A program made the translations under genes and the position numbers. From Synechococcus sp. CPC35 (GTDB taxonomy: Bacteria > Cyanobacteriota > Cyanobacteriia > PCC-6307 > Cyanobiaceae), in NCBI GenBank assembly GCA_002684175.1, contig NYUU01000016.1, positions 5,817 to 22,881 on the forward strand: DNA of 17,065 nucleotides. Direction: 5' to 3'. Below, piece by piece: positions 1-7,054 of this stretch (position 1 is the stretch's first letter; each line of letters starts with the position of its first letter). The notes beneath the pieces were generated by a model. That model was given only the letters and a program-made list of their open reading frames with translations. It did no database searches and was not told where the DNA came from.

Positions 1-281
1 AGCACAAGAAGCTGATCCGGTGTGAGTCCATACCAGTTCAGGGCTGCACGGATCGAACGACCGCTGTCATTCATGAAGGTCTGTGGCATCAGCAGTCTCA
101 ACCGCTGATCACCCACGCCGAAGTCTGCAGCGAGCCCTTGGAGTTTGCTCTGTTGTTTGAAACCAAAACCCTTGGCCGCAGAGAATCTCTCCAAGACCAT
201 GAACCCGATGTTGTGACGGGTTCCGGCATATTTTTTACCAGGATTTCCCAGGCCGACCACCAGTCGGAGCTCTCCGGCCAT
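1..281 (-). CDS. pth: Peptidyl-tRNA hydrolase, partial at left window edge
   Basis: Cytosolic enzyme that cleaves peptidyl-tRNA released from stalled ribosomes and recycles the tRNA. The reading frame begins at ATG 279-281 on the minus strand and leaves the window after about 93 residues, roughly half of the usual 190-200. Visible family motifs are LVVGLGNPG near the N-terminus (Asn13, matching the substrate-binding Asn10 of E. coli Pth), TRHNIGF (His23, matching catalytic His20) and MPQTFMNDSG (matching Met67/Asn68). The catalytic Asp lies beyond the edge. An AGGCAGGA stretch just upstream is a credible ribosome binding site and supports this ATG. The gene follows tatA by 11 bases on the same strand, so it is probably the third gene of a psbH-tatA-pth transcript. 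Identification is secure from the motifs. Confidence 0.93.
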   Translation of the reverse strand, partial: MAGELRLVVGLGNPGKKYAGTRHNIGFMVLERFSAAKGFGFKQQSKLQGLAADFGVGDQRLRLLMPQTFMNDSGRSIRAALNWYGLTPDQLLV

Positions 282-292
282 GACGTCCTGCC

Positions 293-526
293 TCAGGCGT
301 CAGGTGGATGACCGCCAGACGGTTCATCGTCTGATGGCGCCATTGACTCGGGATCAGCCATCGCCTTGCTGATCTCACGCTCAAATTCCTTGGAAGCGGA
401 CTGAAAGCCCTTGAGTGTTTTCCCCAGGGTGCGACCGAATTCAGGCAGTCGCTTGGGACCAAACACAAGCAACGCAACGGCGCCGATCACCGCCATCTCG
501 GGAAGGCCGACGCCGAACACATTCAT
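293..526 (-). CDS. tatA: Sec-independent (twin-arginine) translocase subunit TatA/Hcf106-type
   Basis: Small membrane subunit of the Tat pathway, which exports folded proteins across the plasma or thylakoid membrane; TatA-type subunits oligomerise to form the passage. The 77-residue protein has the family architecture: a short periplasmic start (MNVFGVGLPEMA), one transmembrane helix (about residues 9-22, ending in LLVFGPKRLPE), the FGPKRLPE hinge, an amphipathic helix (LGKTLKGFQSASKEFE) and an acidic, disordered tail. Cyanobacterial TatA and TatB are similar in length and sequence, so the A/B assignment is less sure than the family. It lies 9 bases downstream of psbH and 11 bases upstream of pth. 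No strong ribosome binding site is visible, so translation may be coupled to psbH. Confidence 0.9.
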   Translation of the reverse strand: MNVFGVGLPEMAVIGAVALLVFGPKRLPEFGRTLGKTLKGFQSASKEFEREISKAMADPESMAPSDDEPSGGHPPDA

Positions 527-535
527 GAACCAGGA

Positions 536-736
536 TCAGCCGATGCCATTCCAGTTCACATTGATGCCTTCGAGGATCAGTGACTTGTTGTACAGCTGAA
601 GGATCACCAGCAGGAAAACAAGGAAAAGCACCATGAAAATTCCCATGACCGGTGTGGTTCCCCAGCCGGGGACGACCTTGCCGTACTCAGAGTTCAGGGG
701 GCGGAGGAGGTCTCCCAGACGGGTGCGTTGAGCCAT
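536..736 (-). CDS. psbH: Photosystem II reaction center protein H
   Basis: Single-helix subunit of the photosystem II core in the thylakoid membrane, needed for stable PSII assembly near CP47 and for quinone-side electron flow. The 66-residue product begins [19 protein letters not shown], has one transmembrane helix ([20 protein letters not shown]) and ends in a short lumenal tail ([15 protein letters not shown]). Length and order are as in cyanobacterial PsbH, which lacks the phosphorylated N-terminal extension of plants. The frame stays open upstream for another 40 codons, but that extension is not PsbH-like and runs into the divergent psbN region, so ATG 734-736 is the start. It heads a tight leftward cluster with tatA and pth and diverges from psbN. 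Confidence 0.95.
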   Translation of the reverse strand: MAQRTRLGDLLRPLNSEYGKVVPGWGTTPVMGIFMVLFLVFLLVILQLYNKSLILEGINVNWNGIG

Positions 737-821
737 GGCGACGCTTGGGTCTCGGGTGTTCAGTAATCCAGATACTCTAAGGGCCAGTTCCGATATGGAG
801 CTGATCGTTTCGATAGATGTG
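737..821. promoter_or_regulatory. Divergent psbH/psbN intergenic region, presumed promoters
   Basis: This 85-base gap separates the divergent starts of psbH (leftward) and psbN (rightward), so it should hold promoters for both. The centre contains an AT-richer patch (CAGATACTCTAAG) giving a -10-like TAGAGT on the minus strand. I cannot identify a convincing -35 partner in either direction. The assignment rests mainly on gene arrangement; the exact promoter positions are unknown. Confidence 0.35.
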
Positions 822-962
822 ATGGAAACCTCCTCTCCGGCTCTCTCCGTAGCCATCGGTGTTCTTGCTGTTCTGTTCGGATTGACCGGCTTCGGCGTTT
901 ATCAAGCCTTCGGTCCTCCGTCGAAGGGTCTTGAGGATCCCTTCGATGATCACGACGATTGA
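822..962 (+). CDS. psbN: Photosystem II assembly protein PsbN
   Basis: Small thylakoid membrane protein. It was once called a PSII subunit and is now regarded as a factor for assembly or repair of the PSII reaction centre. The 46-residue product starts [18 protein letters not shown], has one transmembrane helix (about residues 6-27), then the highly conserved [20 protein letters not shown] tail. The frame is open further upstream with other possible starts (for example MELIVSIDV nine codons earlier), but METSSP is the family's standard N-terminus. It is divergent from psbH. Its last 13 bases overlap the 3' end of the convergent alpha-mannosidase gene, leaving no room for a terminator between them. 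Confidence 0.95.
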   Translation: METSSPALSVAIGVLAVLFGLTGFGVYQAFGPPSKGLEDPFDDHDD

Positions 963-3895
963 GTGATCAGCAGTTCGGCCAGTTCCCCTGGACCGAACGT
1001 CACGGCATCCGTTGGATTGTCTTCATCCCTGCGACGCATGCGCCAACCATCCCCCGGGCACCAGTGGACACGTGAAGGCCCAGGGTTGATCAGTCGCAGT
1101 AGGCACCCCTGTTCCTTGGCAATCAATGAAACAGGGCACAGGACCGAAGGAAGGGGCGGGAAGTAGCGGGCAGAAGAACCGTTCCCGTTGGCACTCCAGC
1201 CCGGTTCACGCAGAGCGATCGCCGCCTGCGGAACAGCTGAGCGGCTCCATGTCGACTCCACCGGCATCAGTGCCAGTCGCTGTCGATGCCATCCCTGATC
1301 AGCACCCGGGTCTGGCCATGTCGGACCCCGCAGCAGCGAGATTCCCAGACGATCCTTCGTCCAGTCGACACCCTGGGGGCCATCGAGAAGCACCGCCAGC
1401 CCACCGCCCGGAGCCTCCGACTGCGCTGCGAACCAGGAGATCACCGGAACCTCCCATCGGGCTGCTTCACGGGGAGTGACGGGGACCGCCGGGCGCTCGA
1501 TCACACCTCCACTGGTGTCCGCGGCCACGCGAACGGCAGGCCTGGCCAGGGGAAGCTCGAGCCGCAGCAGCTCATGGCGCTGCTCCCAGTCGACTGTGCA
1601 GATCAGTTCGATCCATGGCGTATCCGCCTGCAGACGCAGATCCAACCTCAGACGACTGGTTCCGATGGTCCGTCGCAGCGAGAGGTGCGCCACCAGTTCA
1701 CCCTGCTCCAGCCACTCAAGTTGTCCCTCGCCACCGACTTCAAGGCTGTGATCCCGGTAATCGGCAGCCAGATCCCAGGCATCCCAGAACTCGCCACGAT
1801 CCCCATATCTCCGCAGCATCAGCGGCCCGGCCAGTTGCTCGATGGAGTTGGAGTCCCTCAGCTGAAGCAGCCCCTCAGCCGAGCAGTCAACCTCCAGCAG
1901 GCCATTGCCGACCCGCCAGACTCCCGATCTGATCTCCTGGATCCGCACCGGAGCCCGAACGGAGAGAGTTCTGCCTCCTTTGTCGGTGTCACGCCGTAAG
2001 GCAACGCTGCTGATGCCTTGCTGCAACGGCAGCTGCACCCAGGTGCCACCCATGGCTGAGGCCTGCTGAGGAAGATTGTCTGCATTGGTGCTCCAACGGC
2101 CTGGGGGCAGGCGCAGCAATGGTGACCAGCGCGCCAGAGGCTGAAGTCCACACCAGATCCAGCGGTTGGGGGCTTCTCCGGCAGCAATCGTTGCTGATTC
2201 GATCAGCTCGACCAGAAACCTGTCTCTCTGGCGGGACGCCTGATGGCGAGCCGTTCTCCAGACCGGTTCCGCCTGTTCGAACACCTCAGGGATCGATGTG
2301 CCGGGAAGGATGTCATGAAACTGCTGGAACAACAGCGGCCTCCAGTCCGCCTGATCCAGCCGCTGTCCGAGCAGAGCAAGCAGAGCCGCCGCCGTGTCGA
2401 GCTCGCGGAGCAGACGCTCGAGTGTCCGGTTGTGGCTTTTCTGATCCGGACGGCTTGTGGGACAGCCCCTGTGCAGTTCGAGATAGAGCTCGTCCTGCCA
2501 GACAGGGAGATGTTCGACGTTGCAATCCAGATCCTCGAGAAACGCACGCACCGTTCCTGAACCGGCCGGCAGAGCCGCCGGCTGGGGCGCCCACAACTGC
2601 ATCTGTTCGAGCATTTCCTCGGTGGGACCACCACCGTGATCACCAACACCCGGAATCCAGAGGGCCTGCTCGAGTCCCGTGGCCGATGACCAGGCCCGTT
2701 GTTCGTTCAACATCTCCAGGGGGTCTGCGCGACGACCGATCGGCGGGAGCATCAGGCAGCGGAGTTCTCCCCCACCGCGGCTGCGCCAGCGGAACAGCCT
2801 GTGGGGGAATGGATTGACCGCATTCCAAGCCAGCTTGTGCGTGCAGAACCAATGGACTCCCGTCCTTGATGCAACCGCCGGCAATCCGGCCGCGAAACCG
2901 AAACTGTCCGGCAGCCAGGCCAGGTTGTGGCTCCATTCCGGGAAGGTGCGACGGCTGTAGTCCTGTCCGAGCGAGAACTGCTGCCAGAGCGATGCCGTGC
3001 TCACCAGCACACAATCGGTCTCCACCCAGGGGCCGTTGATCGGCTCCCAGTTCCGAAGCCTGCTGGCAGCGCGGATTTCCGAGAACAACCCAGGCCTGTG
3101 GCGTTCCACCCATGCATAAAGGGCAGGGGTGGAATGGGCGAAACGCAGTTCCGGCCATCGCTCCATCAGATCGAGAACCGAGCGGAATGTTCGCTCCGCC
3201 GCCTGCCAGGTATCGGCGACAGGCCACAGCCAGGCGAGATCGAGATGGGCATGACCAAGCCAGTGAATGCTTCCACGGACAGGCGTCGCTGTTGAGAGTT
3301 CCGTTGAGACGGCATCCAGCGCGGCAGAACCCAGAGGGTCCAGGTCAGACCAACCGGAGGGCAGTGAACCGCCGGCCGCAAGATGCAGCATCAGCGACTC
3401 CGGCACGAGACTGCCATCGCGATCATCCGTGCCCCGCTGCGGCTCAAGATCGAGATGACTGAGGATCAAAGCCCCATCGTCATGGAGCGGACTGCAGAGT
3501 TCGATCTGCAGATGCAGGCTGTCCCCGGATCGGCAGCGCCTCGGAAGGATCCAGCGGCAAGCGGTGTCAAACAGGTCTCCTTCATGGACCAAAGACCCAT
3601 CCACCCAAAGCCGCATGCGTTCCGCCCACCAGCTCATCACCAGTCGGGCAAGGCTTGATCTCACATCAGCCCACGCTGCCGGCCAGACCAGCTGCTGTTC
3701 AAGTCGCAGCCACTGCCGGCCCCTCGGCCAGATCAGCAGACCACGTTGTGCCCAGTCCGGACGGTGCTCCCGACCCCAGCTTTCTTGATGAAACGGGGGT
3801 GACTCCGGCAGGCCGCAACGACGCCACTGGAACCTCAGATCGAGGCGCGAGCGACTGCGAAACGTTTCAATCCACTCCGATCGCCCGGCCTGCAT
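950..3895 (-). CDS. Alpha-mannosidase, glycoside hydrolase family 38
   Basis: Predicted zinc-dependent retaining alpha-mannosidase, probably cytosolic because no signal peptide is seen. Counted from this start the product is about 981 residues, normal for bacterial GH38 enzymes. The catalytic domain begins near residue 209 with IHWLGHAHLDLAWLW, whose H-x-D (about His217/Asp219) matches the zinc ligands of GH38. LPDSFGFAAGLPAV (about Asp330) fits the catalytic nucleophile, and GDHGGGPTEEM (about His420) fits a further zinc ligand. The C-terminal half looks like the beta-sandwich substrate-binding domains. I chose ATG 3893-3895 because AAGGGGG precedes it at good spacing; an in-frame ATG at 3929-3931 would add 12 residues and overlaps a possible psbI -10 element. 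The natural substrate cannot be told from sequence; turnover of intracellular mannosyl glycans is an inference. It overlaps psbN at its 3' end and diverges from psbI. Confidence 0.88.
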   Translation of the reverse strand: MQAGRSEWIETFRSRSRLDLRFQWRRCGLPESPPFHQESWGREHRPDWAQRGLLIWPRGRQWLRLEQQLVWPAAWADVRSSLARLVMSWWAERMRLWVDGSLVHEGDLFDTACRWILPRRCRSGDSLHLQIELCSPLHDDGALILSHLDLEPQRGTDDRDGSLVPESLMLHLAAGGSLPSGWSDLDPLGSAALDAVSTELSTATPVRGSIHWLGHAHLDLAWLWPVADTWQAAERTFRSVLDLMERWPELRFAHSTPALYAWVERHRPGLFSEIRAASRLRNWEPINGPWVETDCVLVSTASLWQQFSLGQDYSRRTFPEWSHNLAWLPDSFGFAAGLPAVASRTGVHWFCTHKLAWNAVNPFPHRLFRWRSRGGGELRCLMLPPIGRRADPLEMLNEQRAWSSATGLEQALWIPGVGDHGGGPTEEMLEQMQLWAPQPAALPAGSGTVRAFLEDLDCNVEHLPVWQDELYLELHRGCPTSRPDQKSHNRTLERLLRELDTAAALLALLGQRLDQADWRPLLFQQFHDILPGTSIPEVFEQAEPVWRTARHQASRQRDRFLVELIESATIAAGEAPNRWIWCGLQPLARWSPLLRLPPGRWSTNADNLPQQASAMGGTWVQLPLQQGISSVALRRDTDKGGRTLSVRAPVRIQEIRSGVWRVGNGLLEVDCSAEGLLQLRDSNSIEQLAGPLMLRRYGDRGEFWDAWDLAADYRDHSLEVGGEGQLEWLEQGELVAHLSLRRTIGTSRLRLDLRLQADTPWIELICTVDWEQRHELLRLELPLARPAVRVAADTSGGVIERPAVPVTPREAARWEVPVISWFAAQSEAPGGGLAVLLDGPQGVDWTKDRLGISLLRGPTWPDPGADQGWHRQRLALMPVESTWSRSAVPQAAIALREPGWSANGNGSSARYFPPLPSVLCPVSLIAKEQGCLLRLINPGPSRVHWCPGDGWRMRRRDEDNPTDAVTFGPGELAELLITQSS

Positions 3896-3930
3896 GGTGT
3901 TGAACCCCCTTTTAACGCTGTCATGCCCCA

Positions 3931-3936
3931 TAAGAT
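3931..3936 (+). promoter_or_regulatory. Possible -10 element for psbI
   Basis: TAAGAT lies 32 bases before the psbI start codon and matches the bacterial -10 consensus at four of six positions, which would give a leader of about 25 bases. No good -35 hexamer sits at the usual distance, so this is tentative. It overlaps the upstream alternative ATG of the divergent mannosidase gene. Confidence 0.3.
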
Positions 3937-3968
3937 GATGTCTCTCTTACAGACGCCGGTCGGTCTCC

Positions 3969-4088
3969 ATGCTCGCCCTCAAGATCTCCGTCTATTCGGT
4001 CGTCTTCTTTTTCCTCGGCATCTTCGTGTTCGGCTTTCTTGCGAGCGATCCCAGCCGAACACCAAGCCGAAAGGATCTGGAAGACTGA
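3969..4088 (+). CDS. psbI: Photosystem II reaction center protein I
   Basis: Small thylakoid subunit that associates with D1 early in PSII assembly and helps stabilise PSII dimers. The 39-residue product starts [20 protein letters not shown], has a single transmembrane helix (about residues 5-24) and the conserved stromal tail [19 protein letters not shown]. It corresponds almost residue for residue to cyanobacterial and chloroplast PsbI. The ATG is the only sensible start, since the family's N-terminus is exactly this Met. It lies in the gap between the leftward mannosidase gene and the LptD-like gene, 44 bases upstream of the latter and in the same direction. The two may share a transcript, although their functions are unrelated. 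Confidence 0.95.
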   Translation: MLALKISVYSVVFFFLGIFVFGFLASDPSRTPSRKDLED

Positions 4089-4132
4089 ATCCGGACCGCG
4101 CCAGACACTGGTCTCTCTCGGCCTGATCTGCA

Positions 4133-7054
4133 TTGACAGGCTGTCAGGATCGCGGTCGCAACTGGAACTCATTGGCGGCGTCTCGGCTCGCTATTGCACT
4201 CTCTGGACTTCTAGTCAGTGGAATCGTCACCTCGGTGTGCCCAGATTCCTCTATGGCTCAGGAACAGCTTCCTGCTGAAGATCTGCAGGAAGTTCCGGAA
4301 CATCTCGAGCTCAAGGCTGATCGTCAGTTGGTTGACCGCCGCCGCGGCGTCACGGTTGTTGAAGGAAATGTGAGCATCAGGCTTGGAGAGGCAGTGCTCT
4401 TTGCCGACAGAATTGAATTCGACGGAGATTTCCAGACCCTTTTCGCACGGGGATCAGTGCGGTTCAGGCGCGGTAGGCAGTTTTTTCAGGCATCCGCCCT
4501 GCGTTACAACCTCGTTCAGAACGAGGGCGAGCTGGATGATGTTTACGGCGTCATCGATCTTGAGTCCCTGGATCGTGATTTTCAGGTTGGATCTACAGCG
4601 GACCAAAGCCCTTCCGAGAGCGCTGTTCAAACTGACGAGCAGCCTGCCCCTCCCCAGGCTGTGAGCAACGAGCCATCTCCAGAGATGGCCTGTCCGCCAA
4701 TGCTGCCGCCAGTCCCTGACTGGCACCCCCAAGACTGGGCCGTCACTGCCTGGGGCGGTCAGATGATCGACGCCGCCTATGGCGACACGTTTCTTGGCAA
4801 AGGGCGGATGCGACCGGAAGCGGTTCTGGGGATTGGCCTGCAGAGACGAATTCTGCGGGCAGGGCCTCTCTCCCTGGAACTTGAGGCTGATCTGTTCAGC
4901 CACATCGCGGGACAACAACCCGGAGGAGAATTCAATCAATCCAGACCGTATTCCAATCTTCCGGCCCAGAGCTTCGGAGAAGGGGTGGTCGGGATCGGAG
5001 CCCGGCTCTGGGTTCAACCCTGGCTCAGCGTCAGCTTCATGGAGGGAATTAGTTACAACAGCGAGCTCAGCCTTTATGAGAAGACCTACCGGGAAAAATA
5101 CAGCCAGGTTCTGAACTACCTCGGTGTTGAGGTCGAAGCTGCCGTCTCACCGGATGTCTCCGTGGTGGGCCGGATCCACCACCGTTCCGGCGTTTACGGC
5201 CTTTACAACGGGGTGACCGAAGGAAGCAACGCCTATCTCTTCGGTTTGCGATACCGCTGGGGAGAGGAGGAATCACAACAGGGCATCTCGGAGATGCCGC
5301 CTCCGCTCGGATGTACGGATCCCGATCGTGACGTAAGGGTTCGCGCTACATCTCTCTCTGATCGTCTCGAATCGATCGCATTCGGTGATGGTGGAGACGA
5401 TCAGGCCCACATCCCGACCGAGCCTGATCGCTCCAAGCCTGAGATCTCTCCAGCGGAACAGCAGTCACAGCGGACAGCGGCGATCAGGTCGATTGATCAG
5501 CGGGTCTCCGACGTTGAATTCAAGGGCAGCTTCTCGATCGAACGACGCACCGGCATTCCTGACCAGCGCATCAATTCCGGGGTGAAGGCGGAAAACCGCT
5601 TCGGGGTGGTGCGTGTTCCCCAGCTCAAGTTGCTTGGAAGCACCCAGCTTCTGAATGGAACGATCTCGCGCTGGAGAGTTCAGGCGGCGAAAGTGCGGAT
5701 CACTGCCAGAGGTTGGCAGGCCGACCGAATGGGTTTCTCCAATGATCCCTTCACTCCTGCCCAGACGCGTATCGACGCTGAAGGCGTGCTGGCCAGAGAA
5801 CAACCCAACGGCGACGTTCTGATCTCAGCACGTCGCAACAGGCTGATCATCGATGAACGGTTGCCGATTCCGGTGACCCGTCGACAGCTGATCCAGAAAG
5901 AGGAGGAAGTCGAGAACCGCTGGGTGATCGGCATTGATAACGATGACCGGGACGGTCTTTTCCTGGGTCGCAACCTCAAACCTGTGAAGATCGGTTCCTC
6001 GACGGAACTGTCTCTCCAACCGCAGATCCTCGTGCAAAGGGCCCTCGATGGCCAAGCCGACAGTGCCGCCGATCTGTTCGGGATGGAAGCTGATCTGAGA
6101 GGGCGTTATGGCGATTACCGTTTGAGGGCTGACGCCGATATCAGCAGCTTCAGCGGCAATGATTTCCTCGACAGCAGTCGTTACTGGGGAACGTTCGGTC
6201 GTGATGTGAATCTCGGCGCACTCGGTGAGATCAGAACCGAACTATTCGGGGCCTATCGGTACCGAACCTGGAACGGCTCCCTTGGCGAAACGGACATCCA
6301 GGCGGCTTACGGGCTGCTCGGCAGCAAACGTGGTGAATGGAACCAGGGCGATACCCGACACCGCTACCTGATCCGAGCCGCTGTCGGTGATTACTACGCC
6401 GATCGCTACAACAGCAGAAAGATGCTCCGGACTGGGCGCAGCAGTGTTTTCGCATCCTTTACCAGCAACATCCCCCTGTGGCGTGGCAAGACCGCGGAGC
6501 TCACACCGACAGAGGCCTATCGCTTCTCACCGGTTGCCATTGTTCCTGGACTCACCCTCAACACCAACATCAACACAACCCTGGGGATCTACGGCCAGGG
6601 CAGTCACCAGGAAAGCCTCAGCTTCAGCGGCGGACCCACCCTCACGCTTGGAACCTTCAGCAAACCGTTCCTGGACTTCACCCAGCTGACCATGATCGGA
6701 GGTGGCACCCTGCGCAACGGGGCCAGCCCCTATGAATTCGATCGCATCGTCGACTTCGGCACCCTCGGGATTGGGCTCACCCAGCAGATCGTCGGTCCAC
6801 TGCTGATCAGCACCGGTGTGAACCTCAACGTTGATCCCGGTTCAGAGTTTTACGGCGATGTCCTCGATTCCAACATTGAACTCCGCTGGCAACGCCGCAG
6901 CTATGACGTTGGGCTTTACTTCAACCCTTATCAGGGAATTGGAGGCGTGCGCTTCAGGCTTAACGACTTCAGCTTCAAGGGAACAGGTGTGCCGTTCATG
7001 CCCTACGCGCCTGCGGACTGGCTGAATGACGTTGATGAGGATCGGCCTTACTGA
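4133..7054 (+). CDS. LptD-like outer membrane protein (DUF3769) with inserted beta-barrel domain
   Basis: Likely the cyanobacterial counterpart of LptD, the outer-membrane protein that places lipopolysaccharide in the outer leaflet. Counted from the TTG at 4133 it has 973 residues. Residues 1-42 form a signal peptide (hydrophobic LAIALSGLLVSGIV, likely cleavage after SSMA). Residues 55-145 resemble the LptA/OstA beta-jellyroll (LELKADRQLVDRRRGVTVVEGNV). Residues 170-196 are proline-rich, and 197-376 look like a separate small beta-barrel ending in GLRYRW. Residues 377-455 are a polar linker. Residues 460-973 are the DUF3769/LptD-like part: further OstA-like strands, then a long C-terminal region of alternating beta-barrel strands. 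The only cysteines in the mature protein (187 and 394) flank the inserted domain. There is no ATG before the signal peptide. TTG 4172, preceded by GGA at five bases and starting directly before the hydrophobic segment, is an attractive alternative start. The stop codon abuts that of the convergent pentapeptide gene. Assignment to the LPS-transport family is confident; the role of the insertion is not known. Confidence 0.8.
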   Translation: MTGCQDRGRNWNSLAASRLAIALSGLLVSGIVTSVCPDSSMAQEQLPAEDLQEVPEHLELKADRQLVDRRRGVTVVEGNVSIRLGEAVLFADRIEFDGDFQTLFARGSVRFRRGRQFFQASALRYNLVQNEGELDDVYGVIDLESLDRDFQVGSTADQSPSESAVQTDEQPAPPQAVSNEPSPEMACPPMLPPVPDWHPQDWAVTAWGGQMIDAAYGDTFLGKGRMRPEAVLGIGLQRRILRAGPLSLELEADLFSHIAGQQPGGEFNQSRPYSNLPAQSFGEGVVGIGARLWVQPWLSVSFMEGISYNSELSLYEKTYREKYSQVLNYLGVEVEAAVSPDVSVVGRIHHRSGVYGLYNGVTEGSNAYLFGLRYRWGEEESQQGISEMPPPLGCTDPDRDVRVRATSLSDRLESIAFGDGGDDQAHIPTEPDRSKPEISPAEQQSQRTAAIRSIDQRVSDVEFKGSFSIERRTGIPDQRINSGVKAENRFGVVRVPQLKLLGSTQLLNGTISRWRVQAAKVRITARGWQADRMGFSNDPFTPAQTRIDAEGVLAREQPNGDVLISARRNRLIIDERLPIPVTRRQLIQKEEEVENRWVIGIDNDDRDGLFLGRNLKPVKIGSSTELSLQPQILVQRALDGQADSAADLFGMEADLRGRYGDYRLRADADISSFSGNDFLDSSRYWGTFGRDVNLGALGEIRTELFGAYRYRTWNGSLGETDIQAAYGLLGSKRGEWNQGDTRHRYLIRAAVGDYYADRYNSRKMLRTGRSSVFASFTSNIPLWRGKTAELTPTEAYRFSPVAIVPGLTLNTNINTTLGIYGQGSHQESLSFSGGPTLTLGTFSKPFLDFTQLTMIGGGTLRNGASPYEFDRIVDFGTLGIGLTQQIVGPLLISTGVNLNVDPGSEFYGDVLDSNIELRWQRRSYDVGLYFNPYQGIGGVRFRLNDFSFKGTGVPFMPYAPADWLNDVDEDRPY

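Noticed and set aside
737..856. N-terminal extension of PsbH through the divergent psbN region
   Set aside because: Cyanobacterial PsbH starts at MAQRT; the 40 added residues overlap psbN and the promoter region.
1215..1222. HIP1 octamer GCGATCGC, also at 9274-9281
   Set aside because: At least two occurrences in 17 kb is close to what GC-rich sequence gives by chance; no HIP1 enrichment of the kind seen in many freshwater cyanobacteria.
1286..1999. Long plus-strand open frame opposite the mannosidase gene
   Set aside because: It lies entirely antisense to a gene with clear GH38 motifs, has Arg/Pro/Gln-rich composition typical of shadow frames in GC-rich DNA, and no recognisable domain.
2119..2817. 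232-codon plus-strand frame opposite the mannosidase catalytic region
   Set aside because: Same reasoning: antisense shadow of conserved coding sequence with low-complexity composition and no ribosome binding site of note.
4089..4132. Possible terminator hairpin (CCAG-ACA-CTGG) between psbI and the LptD-like gene
   Set aside because: Only four pairs and no U-run; not a credible intrinsic terminator.
4454..5017. 187-codon minus-strand frame opposite the inserted barrel domain of the LptD-like gene
   Set aside because: It has no domain or ribosome binding site, and the opposite strand shows clear beta-barrel coding character.
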